Assembly (NCBI RefSeq): GCF_003315515.1
Contig: NZ_QNRY01000028.1
Coordinates: forward strand, 1 to 51,457
Source: Brenneria salicis ATCC 15712 = DSM 30166
GTDB lineage: Bacteria > Pseudomonadota > Gammaproteobacteria > Enterobacterales > Enterobacteriaceae
Reading direction: 5' to 3'
Length of the DNA: 51,457 nucleotides
Part shown: piece after piece, positions 27,036 to 35,505 of the stretch
Numbering within the stretch: position 1 is the first letter of the stretch
How the letters are laid out: the number at the start of each line of letters is the position of its first letter
Position numbers and translations under genes: made by a program
Notes under the pieces: generated by a model
Databases searched by the model: none
The model's input: only the letters and a program-made list of their open reading frames with translations
Told to the model about the DNA's origin: nothing

Positions 27036-27715
27036 TCAGTCCTCAGTTCTTTATCGCGCTGGTAGCTGGTGACGATGAAGCCCATCGGGTTCACTTCGCG
27101 CTGGCTGTCTGTGAGTTGTTTGCGTGGGAGGTAGCGGTATGTCAGGCGAATATTCCAGACATCCGTTTTGACCGAGTTATCCGCAATGCGGCGTATGGTG
27201 CGCCTGATGCGTAATGTCGCCAGATGGTCGGGCGCTGTGGCGGAGGCGTGGACGTTCGAAATAATGTCAATATACACGACATATTCCGCTTTATTGAAAA
27301 TGACATCCGGTGCCTGGTCGCTGTTAAATCCGTCCAGATACTCTTTATTCACGCTGTCGCTATTGAATAACTGCACATCGTCATAATCGCGCTGGAGTGA
27401 AAAATAGTTATACCCTTCGCGGAGTCTGACGTAATGCGCCGCCAACGAATGCGCAAGGGCGTCTTCCGTCGAAATATCCCGCTCTTTAATACGGGTCATA
27501 TATTCATAACGACCGGTCTGTTTATCCACGGACCATAACTCAATGTCGGTGGTTTTTAGCGGCAGCTGGATAATCAGGGCTACGATTGCCATCGCGGCAA
27601 GAATAAAACCGACCGCTGCCATCAGCCAGGCAACCTTTTTTTCACGCGCATCCTTTTCCAGAATAACGGTTTCAAAATTTCGGGACGACGCAAGGACTTT
27701 TTCTGTTTCAGGCAT
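27032..27715 (-). CDS. virB8: VirB8 inner-membrane assembly protein
   Basis: This 227-residue protein has a short cytosolic N terminus, one membrane helix (about 29-50) and a periplasmic VirB8 domain. PLKTTDIELWSVDKQTG and the C-terminal NPMGFIVTSYQRDKE are characteristic; the NPxG box is involved in dimer and partner contacts. Overlaps virB7 by eight bases. Confidence 0.93.
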   Translation of the reverse strand: MPETEKVLASSRNFETVILEKDAREKKVAWLMAAVGFILAAMAIVALIIQLPLKTTDIELWSVDKQTGRYEYMTRIKERDISTEDALAHSLAAHYVRLREGYNYFSLQRDYDDVQLFNSDSVNKEYLDGFNSDQAPDVIFNKAEYVVYIDIISNVHASATAPDHLATLRIRRTIRRIADNSVKTDVWNIRLTYRYLPRKQLTDSQREVNPMGFIVTSYQRDKELRTE

Positions 27716-27848
27716 GGTTTGTCAGCTCCTGGATGATGGCCGGGGAATTAACCGGTTTAGGATCGCCGGATACCGGCGGAAGGATGAAGTTATGCTGTGC
27801 GCAGCCCGTAAGCGCGCATAGCATCAGAAAGACGATGCTGAGTTTCAT
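27708..27848 (-). CDS. virB7: VirB7-like lipoprotein
   Basis: An ATG at 27848 gives a 46-residue lipoprotein with the lipobox LTGC at residues 13-16 (MKLSIVFLMLCALTGC) and a proline-rich tail. An upstream start would place 16 odd residues before the signal, so it is rejected. Size, position and coupling to virB8 identify it as the VirB7 stabiliser of VirB9. The virB6 gene that should lie upstream is 6.2 kb away. Confidence 0.8.
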   Translation of the reverse strand: MKLSIVFLMLCALTGCAQHNFILPPVSGDPKPVNSPAIIQELTNHA

Positions 27849-27926
27849 ATCAGGCCCTTTATTTAACGGATGTGGTGGCGTCAGTGTTATTGCCACGACG
27901 CGCTACGAATTCGGATATGATGAGCG

Positions 27927-28160
27927 GGGAAGAGATTAGATGTAGAAGTGTGGTTACCAATCGATTTTAACGCAACCAGATTACCAACTCCTTTGAATCT
28001 CCAGGAAGAAGCGAATGTCGTGAAAGTGATTTGTGATAGTTCAACAAAGTGGGTAGATCCGTTTTCAGTTGATGGACGAATGCTAAACTCCTATAATATT
28101 GACATTTATCGATATTTTATAAATTTCAATGTGCATTCTTTTCCCGAAAAAATGAAATAA
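27927..28160 (+). pseudogene. Unidentified gene fragment
   Basis: A protein-like plus-strand frame (GKRLDVEVWLPIDFNATRLP and KVICDSSTKWVDPFSVDGR) is open from 27924 after an in-frame TGA and ends at 28160. No ribosome site was found for its GTG at 27948. It looks like the 3' part of a lost gene at the left edge of the cargo segment. Confidence 0.35.
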
Positions 28161-28356
28161 TTATTTTGGCTGTTTTTTGTCAGAAAAATATCGGATTTCT
28201 AATATGGGCTCTTTATATAATTCGCCAATTAGCTCAATAGATATTTCATTTGTTTTTTTTCGGAAAATTCTTTCTCATAAAAATGATGAAGTCCCATAAT
28301 TCCTCCTCGATTTTATTTGTCTTTTCAATGGTGATTGTGCTGATTAAATAATAATT

Positions 28357-28790
28357 TTATGCATCTTCATCATACAGTCTCAATGCGGATTTAATGTTGC
28401 CAGGAATATCATTTCTATCGCTACGTGGCACAACAATTGCGTGATCGCTTATTTCATAACCCGCGTTAATCGTCGTGGATCGTATAGGTATGATCATGTT
28501 TATCAATGTGGATTTTGTGAGATTGTCTGTTAATTGCAAGGAGTTTATTTGTTCGTGTGTGATAGCGGGATAATCACCTTTGCATACTTTATGCATTTTT
28601 CTTATGTTAGTTATTATTTCTTTGAGTCGGGGGAATATGTCCTGATCGAAGAAGTACCCTCAATACTCCTTTTTGAATTTTATAGTTCCTGAGAATACTT
28701 AACTTAGACGAGTATTTGGCATTGATAAGAGCTAACTCGTCGTCTAATTTAATTTGATTTGATGTTTTAAGTGGGTAGTAATCAGCCAGT
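28357..28790 (-). pseudogene. Frameshifted gene remnant of unknown family
   Basis: One frame reads GALQLADYYPLKTSNQIKLD and LINAKYSSKLSILRNYKIQ to about 28655. A one-base change moves to the frame reading FFDQDIFPRLKEIITNIRKM, TDNLTKSTLINMIIPIRSTT and ending IKSALRLYDEDA at 28357. Both parts look like protein, so I take them as one broken gene. I do not recognise it. Confidence 0.4.
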
Positions 28791-28939
28791 TGCAGGGCAC
28801 CATAAATATATTTTGCCTAACAATGTTTTCGGACTGCCTAATCGTAGATGAGCCGGAAGCTCTAGCGAGAGAGTATCGTATGACGACCGTTTTTCGTTCA
28901 TTCGAGACTGCCATATTTCAACTAGTCTACTCCAGCAAC

Positions 28940-28978
28940 CTTGTGCCAGTTGCAGCATCATGCTGCAACTGGCACAAG
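28940..28978. repeat. Perfect 18-bp-arm palindrome
   Basis: CTTGTGCCAGTTGCAGCA, the spacer TCA, and its exact reverse complement end seven bases before the HNH gene stop codon region (28985). A related string (CCAGTTGCAGGGCACC) occurs near 28788. It could serve as terminator for the HNH gene, but there is no T-run; a transposon end is possible. Confidence 0.6.
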
Positions 28979-28984
28979 AGTACG

Positions 28985-29998
28985 CTAGGGGGGAAAAGCG
29001 TTAAGACCTTGGCTAGAGCTAGATATTTCCCAGCTTTGTACATCATTCCAGACATCGAGCATCATTTTACCTAGTGGAATATTTCGGAAGTCCTCTCTGT
29101 CAGGTGAAAACCCCAATATAGTTTCTATCTCCTCAGCTTGGTCCTGGCTGAGAATATTCAGGCCGGTGACTTGTCCAACAGATTTGGCGAACGAAAGGTT
29201 TTTGCGTATGCTTTTAGCGATGCGCCAGGCCTCATGCAGATGATTTTGATATTGCGGAATCAGTTGGAAAGTCGTGAGCGACCTGCTGGCTGCTATGTTT
29301 CCCTCTGGTGCTGCAATATGAATCAAATAATCCTTCTTCCTACCACGTAATGCGCGTAACTCCGGTGACCATGATTTGCCGCTGGCAGGAAGCAGGCTGA
29401 AGCTGAGCACGGCTTTGTCCACCTGCGGATTGAGGTGGGGAACTTTGTAGAAATCGGTATCATGCTTCATCTGCGGACCATTGCATTTTGAGCAGGAAGG
29501 CATGATGTTACCCAGAGAAAGTGCGAGAAAAGGATAATTGGACTGTGAAATGTAATGGTCAAGATCAGGTCGATAACCTGTCAATTCATCACTTTTAGGA
29601 TTTGTATCAATGGTGCGCAGATGGCAGTAAGGGCACACCTTGTAAACTGAGCACTCGCATAGGAGATAGGCTCCCCATATTTTTCTGCTATCACGGAATT
29701 TTTCATAGTTGAAAATATTTTTTAACATTCCCAGGGCTTCATCACGCTGCGTACTTTGTTTTGTATCATCAGTGGTAAAAGTATGATTGAAATCATCAAT
29801 GACTGACGAAAAGTTCCGTGTAGACGTAGCAACGATAGTTCGTAAATTACGACGAACAAATAATTTAACCTGATGTAATAGCAGGCACGGAGGCCCGGCT
29901 AAGTATTCCTTTCTAAAATACGCCGCAATGGTTTTGCAGAGATATTGTTCATGTTTTTTCGCCGCACTGATCCAAACATCGGGAATTTCAATAATCAT
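28985..29998 (-). CDS. HNH endonuclease, PtuB-like partner of the ATPase
   Basis: The 337-residue nuclease starts in an ATGA overlap with the ATPase stop. The HNH core spans about residues 120-175: CPYCHLRTID, RPDLDHYISQSNYPFLAL, NIMPSCSKCNG. The two CxxC pairs bind zinc, DH supplies the catalytic histidine, and N is in place. An ATPase followed by an HNH protein is the plan of Septu (PtuA-PtuB), which degrades nucleic acid on phage infection. I call it Septu-like, not Septu, because the N-terminal 110 residues are unfamiliar. Confidence 0.75.
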   Translation of the reverse strand: MIIEIPDVWISAAKKHEQYLCKTIAAYFRKEYLAGPPCLLLHQVKLFVRRNLRTIVATSTRNFSSVIDDFNHTFTTDDTKQSTQRDEALGMLKNIFNYEKFRDSRKIWGAYLLCECSVYKVCPYCHLRTIDTNPKSDELTGYRPDLDHYISQSNYPFLALSLGNIMPSCSKCNGPQMKHDTDFYKVPHLNPQVDKAVLSFSLLPASGKSWSPELRALRGRKKDYLIHIAAPEGNIAASRSLTTFQLIPQYQNHLHEAWRIAKSIRKNLSFAKSVGQVTGLNILSQDQAEEIETILGFSPDREDFRNIPLGKMMLDVWNDVQSWEISSSSQGLNAFPP

Positions 29999-31464
29999 GA
30001 TCCTGCCCTGACATTATTTAATACTGCTCGGCGCAGACCGGCATCACCGATTTCTTCTATCAAGTTTTTCTCTTCTTGGCTTAAATTACCGGCCATAACA
30101 GATTTATGGAGTGCCTGTACTTTGAGCGCGGCATAGGAACCGATCGAAGGTGTGTCAAATGCTTCCAGTACCAATGCATCCATTGAATTGCCAAACGTTT
30201 TAATATCGGTGGACAAGTTGTCGCCAAGACGTTGCACCATTGAAGAAGGAAAATCACCAGAAATAATCGGTGAATGTGTTGCCAGTACCACCTGTACACA
30301 ATCGAACTGACAACGATTTTTGGCCTCAGCGAGAAAGGCATTGAGCCGTTCAACAAACTGCCGTTGCCAGTCCATATGTAAGTAGGTGTCTCCTTCATCA
30401 ATCAGCACCAAAACTGATTGCATTTTTTTTGCCTTCAGGCGGTCAAGCGCTATATCAATGCGGGAGAATTGCTCCATTAACGACATTAATCCTGAACTCA
30501 GGTTGGTCCAGGAGAGTTCGACAGCAGATTCGCTGTTTGTTATCGCCAGCAGGTGCTGGGAATCATCTATAACAAACTCAATACCTTGCCTGATGCTAGT
30601 GTCGATTGTGCTATGGCGTGCGTGAGAAGTAAGCAAATTATGAGAATTACTTAAAAGCTCAGTAAAGCGTACGATTAAGCCGTCAATTTTTCTCTCAACG
30701 GGCAGTGTTGGCGCTTCATCCCAATTGAATAGGTGATTTGACAACAGAAATGACAGTACCACTAAATGGCGATGGCGGATGGATTTCGACATCTTTTCCA
30801 GCGTCGCCAGAACACATTTCACATAAGCCGAACCACCTTTCTGACGCAAAATATCGATAAACCAGTTTTCCACCGTAGCCGCGAATTGTTGCATTTCTGG
30901 CGTGTTGCTGTTTGGCTGTTCGTCACGTTGACGCGCCAAAAGATACTGGCGTTGCATCTCCGCCCGCGAATGAGTCAGTGAGCCGGGCAGTGTCAGTAAC
31001 TGTGGCGCAATAACACGCTCAAAGAGATCGCGACGATAGGACAAACGTGCCACCAATTGAGTTTTTTCTCCAAGGGACTTTGCGATACGGGTATATTGCT
31101 CCAACATCCCGGTTCGCAATTTTTTTCCAGAGATAGTGGAGGCATTGATAAAATGGGGGTGTGGCTCGATGGCCCTACGATAGGGCAAGGGGGTATAATA
31201 TATAACCCCAAGACCCTCTGGCGGGTTGCGGGCATCCCGTTGACTCAGGCGGTCGAAAAAATCCGTTTTTTGCCAGTTTCCCTGATCCCCTGCTGGAGCT
31301 CCAGCAGTCAATATTTCCGCCAGCGTCAGTAGTAAATGGGTTTTACCTGAACCATTTTTGCCCAGCAGCAAGCTCATTGAGTCAATGTCAAAATATTTGG
31401 GGAATTTTTTCGCACCAGAGCCTACATGTATAGTCTGACCATCAAATGTCAAAAAATCGATCAT
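29995..31464 (-). CDS. AAA/ABC-type ATPase, PtuA-like sensor of the HNH pair
   Basis: This 489-residue ATPase of the SMC/ABC-related group has LLLGKNGSGKTHLLLTL (Walker A, about 32-48), ELSWTNLSSGLMSLMEQFS (signature region, about 322-340), SVLVLIDEGDTYLHMDWQ (Walker B, about 353-370) and VVLATHSPIISGDFP (H-loop, about 395-409). It precedes and overlaps the HNH gene. Together they form a two-gene nuclease system in which the ATPase controls the HNH effector. Order and motifs match Septu and the PtuAB effectors of some retrons; no reverse transcriptase is present here. Confidence 0.82.
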   Translation of the reverse strand: MIDFLTFDGQTIHVGSGAKKFPKYFDIDSMSLLLGKNGSGKTHLLLTLAEILTAGAPAGDQGNWQKTDFFDRLSQRDARNPPEGLGVIYYTPLPYRRAIEPHPHFINASTISGKKLRTGMLEQYTRIAKSLGEKTQLVARLSYRRDLFERVIAPQLLTLPGSLTHSRAEMQRQYLLARQRDEQPNSNTPEMQQFAATVENWFIDILRQKGGSAYVKCVLATLEKMSKSIRHRHLVVLSFLLSNHLFNWDEAPTLPVERKIDGLIVRFTELLSNSHNLLTSHARHSTIDTSIRQGIEFVIDDSQHLLAITNSESAVELSWTNLSSGLMSLMEQFSRIDIALDRLKAKKMQSVLVLIDEGDTYLHMDWQRQFVERLNAFLAEAKNRCQFDCVQVVLATHSPIISGDFPSSMVQRLGDNLSTDIKTFGNSMDALVLEAFDTPSIGSYAALKVQALHKSVMAGNLSQEEKNLIEEIGDAGLRRAVLNNVRAGS

Positions 31465-31831
31465 CTTTAAAAGCCACTATGTTAAGTTTTCTGTCCCTTA
31501 GCAGAGAAATTTACCACTAAGCCTGTAATGAAAAAACATGTAACGGTTTGGAAACACAGATAGCAATAAAATTCATTAGGAAAGCTATATTTACTGACGG
31601 CTAACGTTTCGGACTGTTTTCGCAGTAATCCAAGTCTGTCCAAAATTCGTTGCTTCAATCAATTGTCCACTCATAACCGACCGAGATCCTGCTGTCAATG
31701 TCTTGGAGTCAAAAGCAGGCGTGTTACTCTGCAGAATAAATAATTTTCGCATACACGATGCTTTCCACACGTACTAAACAAAGTTACGAGAAAAGATGAA
31801 AATCCGGTTGCGACACTCGTAGCTTGCGAAG
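31465..31831. other. Intergenic region upstream of the ATPase/HNH pair
   Basis: It should contain the promoter of the ATPase gene. No gene is seen. Confidence 0.35.
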
Positions 31832-32112
31832 GCGTACGCTTATGCCCTGAGCCAATGGCCTGCACTGACGAACTCTACCGAGGATGGCTGGGTAGAAGTC
31901 GATAACAATATCGCCGAAAAAGCTTTAAGGATGGTCAGCATAGGACGAAAGCTGCCTGTTCTTCGGTTCAAAGCACGGTGGTGAGCGAGTGCGTTGTCGT
32001 CCAGTTTGATAGGGGCATGCAAGCTGCGCGGTATGGGTCCGGAGCATTGCCTTCACCACGTACTTGCCGTAATCGCCGACTGGCCGGTGCAAAGCAGCAT
32101 TTAGCTGGCCCT
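31832..32112 (+). pseudogene. IS66-family TnpC C-terminal remnant
   Basis: AYALSQWPALTNSTEDGWVE, VDNNIAEKALRMVSIGRK and, in other frames, GMGPEHCLHHVLAV-type segments and IADWPV are the DDE C terminus of the IS66 TnpC transposase. Frameshifts and the lack of the rest make it inactive. Confidence 0.75.
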
Positions 32113-32264
32113 ACTCAATGTGGCAATCACTGGCAACTTGGTTGATACCAGCGAAACTTTAATGCTAACTCGACGATTTAACTACTCTCTCTCGGTCATA
32201 TGACTGATAAATTTGAAAGACTGTTGGAATTATTCACAACTATTTGGTTTTATAGAGGTATAAA

Positions 32265-33770
32265 ATGTCTACTTTGAGAGGTGGTATGGAAATTCAAGAG
32301 TTTGTCAGCCAATACAAAAATCACCCAGTTCTTTTCATTGGCACTGGCTTTAGCCTTCGATATCTAAAAAATTCCTTTAGTTGGGATGACTTATTGATGA
32401 AAATCGCCGTTGATTTGACGGGGAATCCCGAGTTCTACTACGATCTGAAAGCTGAAAGCCTTGAAGGAGATGAGTATCGCTATGATATTTTAGCAACGAA
32501 ACTTGAAGAAGTTTTTAATAACACTTTAGCCTCAGATCGACACGGAAAATTCGAAGCGATAAATAATATATTTTATGATAGCATGAAAAGTGGAAAAAAG
32601 CTTAGCCGCTTTAAAATCTATCTCACATCTATTTTAAAAGAACTTCAGATTAAAGACTCTATGAAGGCGGAAATTAACAGTTTAATTAAGACAAGGAAAA
32701 ACATAGGCTCTATTATTACTACAAACTATGACCAACTCATAGAGGTTTTTTTTGATTTCATTCCGCTAATTGGCAATAATATTTTACTAAGCAACCCATA
32801 TGGCTCTGTCTATAAAATACATGGATGTGTAAGTGATCCGAGTAACATTATAATAACACTAGACGACTATGTAAGCTTCGACAATAAATACGAATTAATT
32901 AGAGCCCAATTATTATCTATTTTTATTCATAATCCTATTATTTTCCTTGGCTACAGCATTAGTGATAAAAACATTAAATATCTCCTTCAGACTATTTTTT
33001 CTTATGTGGATTTGAATACTGACTTAGCAAAACGGATAAAAGACAATTTTCTTCTTGTTGAATACGTTGAAGGGAACATGTCAACTACTATATCTGAGCA
33101 TGACATTAACATAGAAGGACTATCCATAATTAGGATAAATAAAATAAAAACTGATAACTACAAAGCTGTTTATGACGCGATATCTAATTTAGTATTGCCT
33201 GTATCCGCTATGGATATTAGGAAGGTACAAAAGGTATGGAACACAATAAAAAGTGGTGGCGAGATAAAGGTAAAAATAACAGAAAATCTTGACGAGCTGC
33301 GTAATGAAGAAATGGTTATTGCTGTCGGTTCTGAAAGGACTGTAAGATACGAATATCAAACTAAATCTGAGATGATGCAAAACTATTTTAAAATAGTTGA
33401 CGAGGCGAACACGCAACTTATAGCTCTTCTAAATAAGCAAACTATAGGGCACCACGAGCATTTTCCGATCTACGCATTTAGCTCAATATGCCCTGAACTT
33501 GAAAACATTAAGGCAGCTAAAGAAAGGCAACTAGATAAAATAATCAGCCAAATTGAGAGAAGTCGAGCGGTTTGCCGCTCTGACTTTACATCAATTGAGG
33601 ATATATTAGAACAGACTCCGGCGTGGAAAGTTGCAGGAACGATTACTTGTGGTGTTTTCGAAGATAATATCAACCTGGAGCAACTTAAAAAATATTTAAT
33701 TGCTAACTCCCATAATGTGAATACAGGATACAGACAATTGCTTTGTTTGTATGATTTTCTCGCATATTAA
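32265..33770 (+). CDS. SIR2-domain protein, probable stand-alone defence NADase
   Basis: This 501-residue protein has an N-terminal SIR2-like domain (about 15-290): FIGTGFSLRY (24-33, NAD-binding loop), IITTNYDQLIE (150-160), KIHGCVSDPSNIIITLDDY with the catalytic-type histidine at 186, and IIFLGYSISDKNI (225-237). The C-terminal 200 residues match nothing I know. In the defence-associated sirtuins and ThsA, this fold destroys NAD+ on infection. TAGAGGT precedes the ATG. It stands alone, flanked by IS66 debris and its own terminator, inside the virB interruption. Confidence 0.8.
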   Translation: MSTLRGGMEIQEFVSQYKNHPVLFIGTGFSLRYLKNSFSWDDLLMKIAVDLTGNPEFYYDLKAESLEGDEYRYDILATKLEEVFNNTLASDRHGKFEAINNIFYDSMKSGKKLSRFKIYLTSILKELQIKDSMKAEINSLIKTRKNIGSIITTNYDQLIEVFFDFIPLIGNNILLSNPYGSVYKIHGCVSDPSNIIITLDDYVSFDNKYELIRAQLLSIFIHNPIIFLGYSISDKNIKYLLQTIFSYVDLNTDLAKRIKDNFLLVEYVEGNMSTTISEHDINIEGLSIIRINKIKTDNYKAVYDAISNLVLPVSAMDIRKVQKVWNTIKSGGEIKVKITENLDELRNEEMVIAVGSERTVRYEYQTKSEMMQNYFKIVDEANTQLIALLNKQTIGHHEHFPIYAFSSICPELENIKAAKERQLDKIISQIERSRAVCRSDFTSIEDILEQTPAWKVAGTITCGVFEDNINLEQLKKYLIANSHNVNTGYRQLLCLYDFLAY

Positions 33771-33791
33771 AATCCTGCTTTAATGAGAATT

Positions 33792-33818
33792 ATGACCACT
33801 TTGTGTGGTCTTAATTTT
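33792..33818 (+). terminator. Terminator after the SIR2 gene
   Basis: GACCAC and GTGGTC (33794-33810) with a five-base loop, followed by TTAATTTT. Confidence 0.6.
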
Positions 33819-34104
33819 CCATTCCAATTCAACCTCAAAAAAATTGCATTGTGCTAACACTTCTCGAGAATGAAGTTAAAAAATTAATCACGCGATAAAT
33901 TATGGATAGCGAAATTCATGATCAATCAATAACTTATTAAGTTAATAATCAGTCACACATGTAACAAGTGGCCCTATTTGACGCCAAGGGCGCACCTGAA
34001 CCAAGCTTTAACGTCCGCTTCACGCCCTGAGCAGCCTGTCAGGTCTAGTCATGCTCTGCTATTAGAAAGTTTCAGGTTGAGTGGTGGCTTAATCCAGATA
34101 GGAG
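33819..34104. other. Intergenic right edge of the virB interruption
   Basis: AT-rich to about 33960, then a more GC-balanced stretch up to the virB6 stop. No gene, and no copy of the left-edge sequence was spotted. Confidence 0.3.
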
Positions 34105-35145
34105 TTAGCGGTTACGCTGCTGATTAAAACGTTTCATATTCTCGATGGCGGCGGCGCGTTTTTGCCATGCAGAGAGGGCTTTGCCGGTGCCTGCGGCGAT
34201 GAGTTTACCCGTGGCACTGGCGGCACTAATACCCCGTTTCATCGCCAGTCGGGCCCCTGCGGCTCCGGCCATCATGGCCGGTCTGGCTGCACTAGTGGAT
34301 TTTTTCGTCAGCCCGCTCAGGCCGTTCATGGCTGCGCCTTGTAATGTGGCCTGGACGGCTGCGCCACTCAGCGTACTGGCAATCTTCGCGGAGAAATAAA
34401 CGACAACTCCCGACGCGATCCCGGCCAACAAACATTGCGCCGCTAGCGTCACCATATTGCTATTGCTGGATGTGGCTATAGCGGCATCCAGTATTTTATT
34501 CAGGTAATTGATGGCGATCCTGATGGATAAGGCAGAGAACATTATCGTCAATATCGCCGTAAAAATGGTTTTTAGCCAGTTATCAAACATGGGTTTCAGG
34601 AAACCGTACAGCAGACAGAAAATAAACAGGGGTGCAGTGGTGGTCATTAACAGTAGGGTGATTTCGGCGAGCAGGTTGACAAACGTTGCGGCGAGTAAAA
34701 GCACGATCGCGCCACCCCATACCAGCACTTCGGCGAAGCCCCCGCTCAATTGGACATAGGTGGAGGTATCCAGATTAAACAGTGTCTGCCCCAGCGTCTG
34801 CGCCTTCTCCCATACGGTGTCGAGCAGGACCCAGACATTATCATCGCCGCTTACGCCATCCTTTAGTCCTTCGATAGCAGCAATCACGGCATCCAGCCAG
34901 CTATCGCGATTTAGTACAAAGGTGGTAATGAGCAACATTCGGCCCACATCCCAGACGACATCTTCAACCGGGGTCTGTAATTTGCCTCCCAGTGTTTGAT
35001 ACCCCCGATAAACGATGAATAAGGTGAATGAGCTGACAACTATAATGCTTATCATTGAGCCGTAGGTGGAAGACTGACCTTCTAAAACGGCGTTGAGTCC
35101 TTCCATGATGTTTTTGTCCATGCCAACAAAAATACCACCGGACAT
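34105..35145 (-). CDS. virB6: VirB6 polytopic inner-membrane protein
   Basis: This 346-residue channel component has about six hydrophobic segments, for example MISIIVVSSFTLFIVY (31-46), VWGGAIVLLLAATFVNLLA (about 148-166) and LLMTTTAPLFIFCLLYGF (about 170-187). It ends in an alanine-rich, basic tail. GAGG lies four bases before the ATG. A strong terminator and a frameshifted eexN separate it from virB5. Confidence 0.92.
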   Translation of the reverse strand: MSGGIFVGMDKNIMEGLNAVLEGQSSTYGSMISIIVVSSFTLFIVYRGYQTLGGKLQTPVEDVVWDVGRMLLITTFVLNRDSWLDAVIAAIEGLKDGVSGDDNVWVLLDTVWEKAQTLGQTLFNLDTSTYVQLSGGFAEVLVWGGAIVLLLAATFVNLLAEITLLLMTTTAPLFIFCLLYGFLKPMFDNWLKTIFTAILTIMFSALSIRIAINYLNKILDAAIATSSNSNMVTLAAQCLLAGIASGVVVYFSAKIASTLSGAAVQATLQGAAMNGLSGLTKKSTSAARPAMMAGAAGARLAMKRGISAASATGKLIAAGTGKALSAWQKRAAAIENMKRFNQQRNR

Positions 35146-35180
35146 AATGCCTCGCTTGATATAAAAATAGACAGGGAATA

Positions 35181-35206
35181 AAAAACAGGGAAGAGTCCCT
35201 GTTTTT
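35181..35206. terminator. Bidirectional intrinsic terminator inside the virB operon
   Basis: AAAAACAGGGA, loop AGAG and TCCCTGTTTTT form an 11-bp stem with T-runs on both strands. It lies between eexN (upstream) and virB6 (downstream), so it could reduce expression of virB6 and later genes. Confidence 0.75.
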
Positions 35207-35219
35207 ACTGGCGGGGATA

Positions 35220-35494
35220 TTACTCGGTAACAGATTTTATTTTTTTAGCTTCCTGCTGGAACAGTGCTTCGAATTTTTCCTTTATCCCTGGCTTGCCTAT
35301 TTGCGCGTACATAATGGCGGCCCTGTGGGCAAATTCGCAATTATCACTCGCCTCACCATCTATGAGGCATTGTGTATAAACTGTATACGTACATCCGGAT
35401 GTTGCTTATACCAGGCTTCGGACTTTGTCTCTTTACAACCGGATAATGCGATGACGCCTGAGGCGACGAATAAGGTTAATAAGGATTTAGACAT
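35220..35494 (-). pseudogene. eexN: EexN-like entry-exclusion lipoprotein, frameshifted
   Basis: The frame from ATG 35494 reads MSKSLLTLFVASGVIALSGC (lipobox LSGC) and KETKSEAWYKQHPD, the EexN start. It then runs into an early stop. Adding one base near 35390 restores TYTVYTQCLIDGEASDNCEF, AHRAAIMYAQIGKPGIKEKF and the end at 35220. The 275-base length is one short of 92 codons. EexN of IncN-like systems blocks entry of related plasmids, so loss would lift exclusion. A sequencing error could give the same picture. Confidence 0.75.
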
Positions 35495-35505
35495 GTTTAA
35501 GCTCC

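Larger units (their letters stand above)
27849..34104. mobile_element. Cargo segment interrupting the virB operon between virB6 and virB7
   Basis: Everything between the virB7 start and the virB6 stop is foreign to the operon: an ATPase/HNH pair, a SIR2 gene, IS66 debris and broken genes, mostly AT-rich. No flanking repeat or recombinase was recognised, so the mode of insertion is unknown. The virB genes on both sides keep canonical order and strand. Confidence 0.6.

Noticed and set aside
28985..31464. Retron with PtuAB effectors
   Set aside because: No reverse transcriptase or msr/msd-like structure lies near the ATPase/HNH pair.
32265..33770. Thoeris ThsA
   Set aside because: No TIR gene is adjacent, and the C-terminal half lacks a recognisable SLOG domain.
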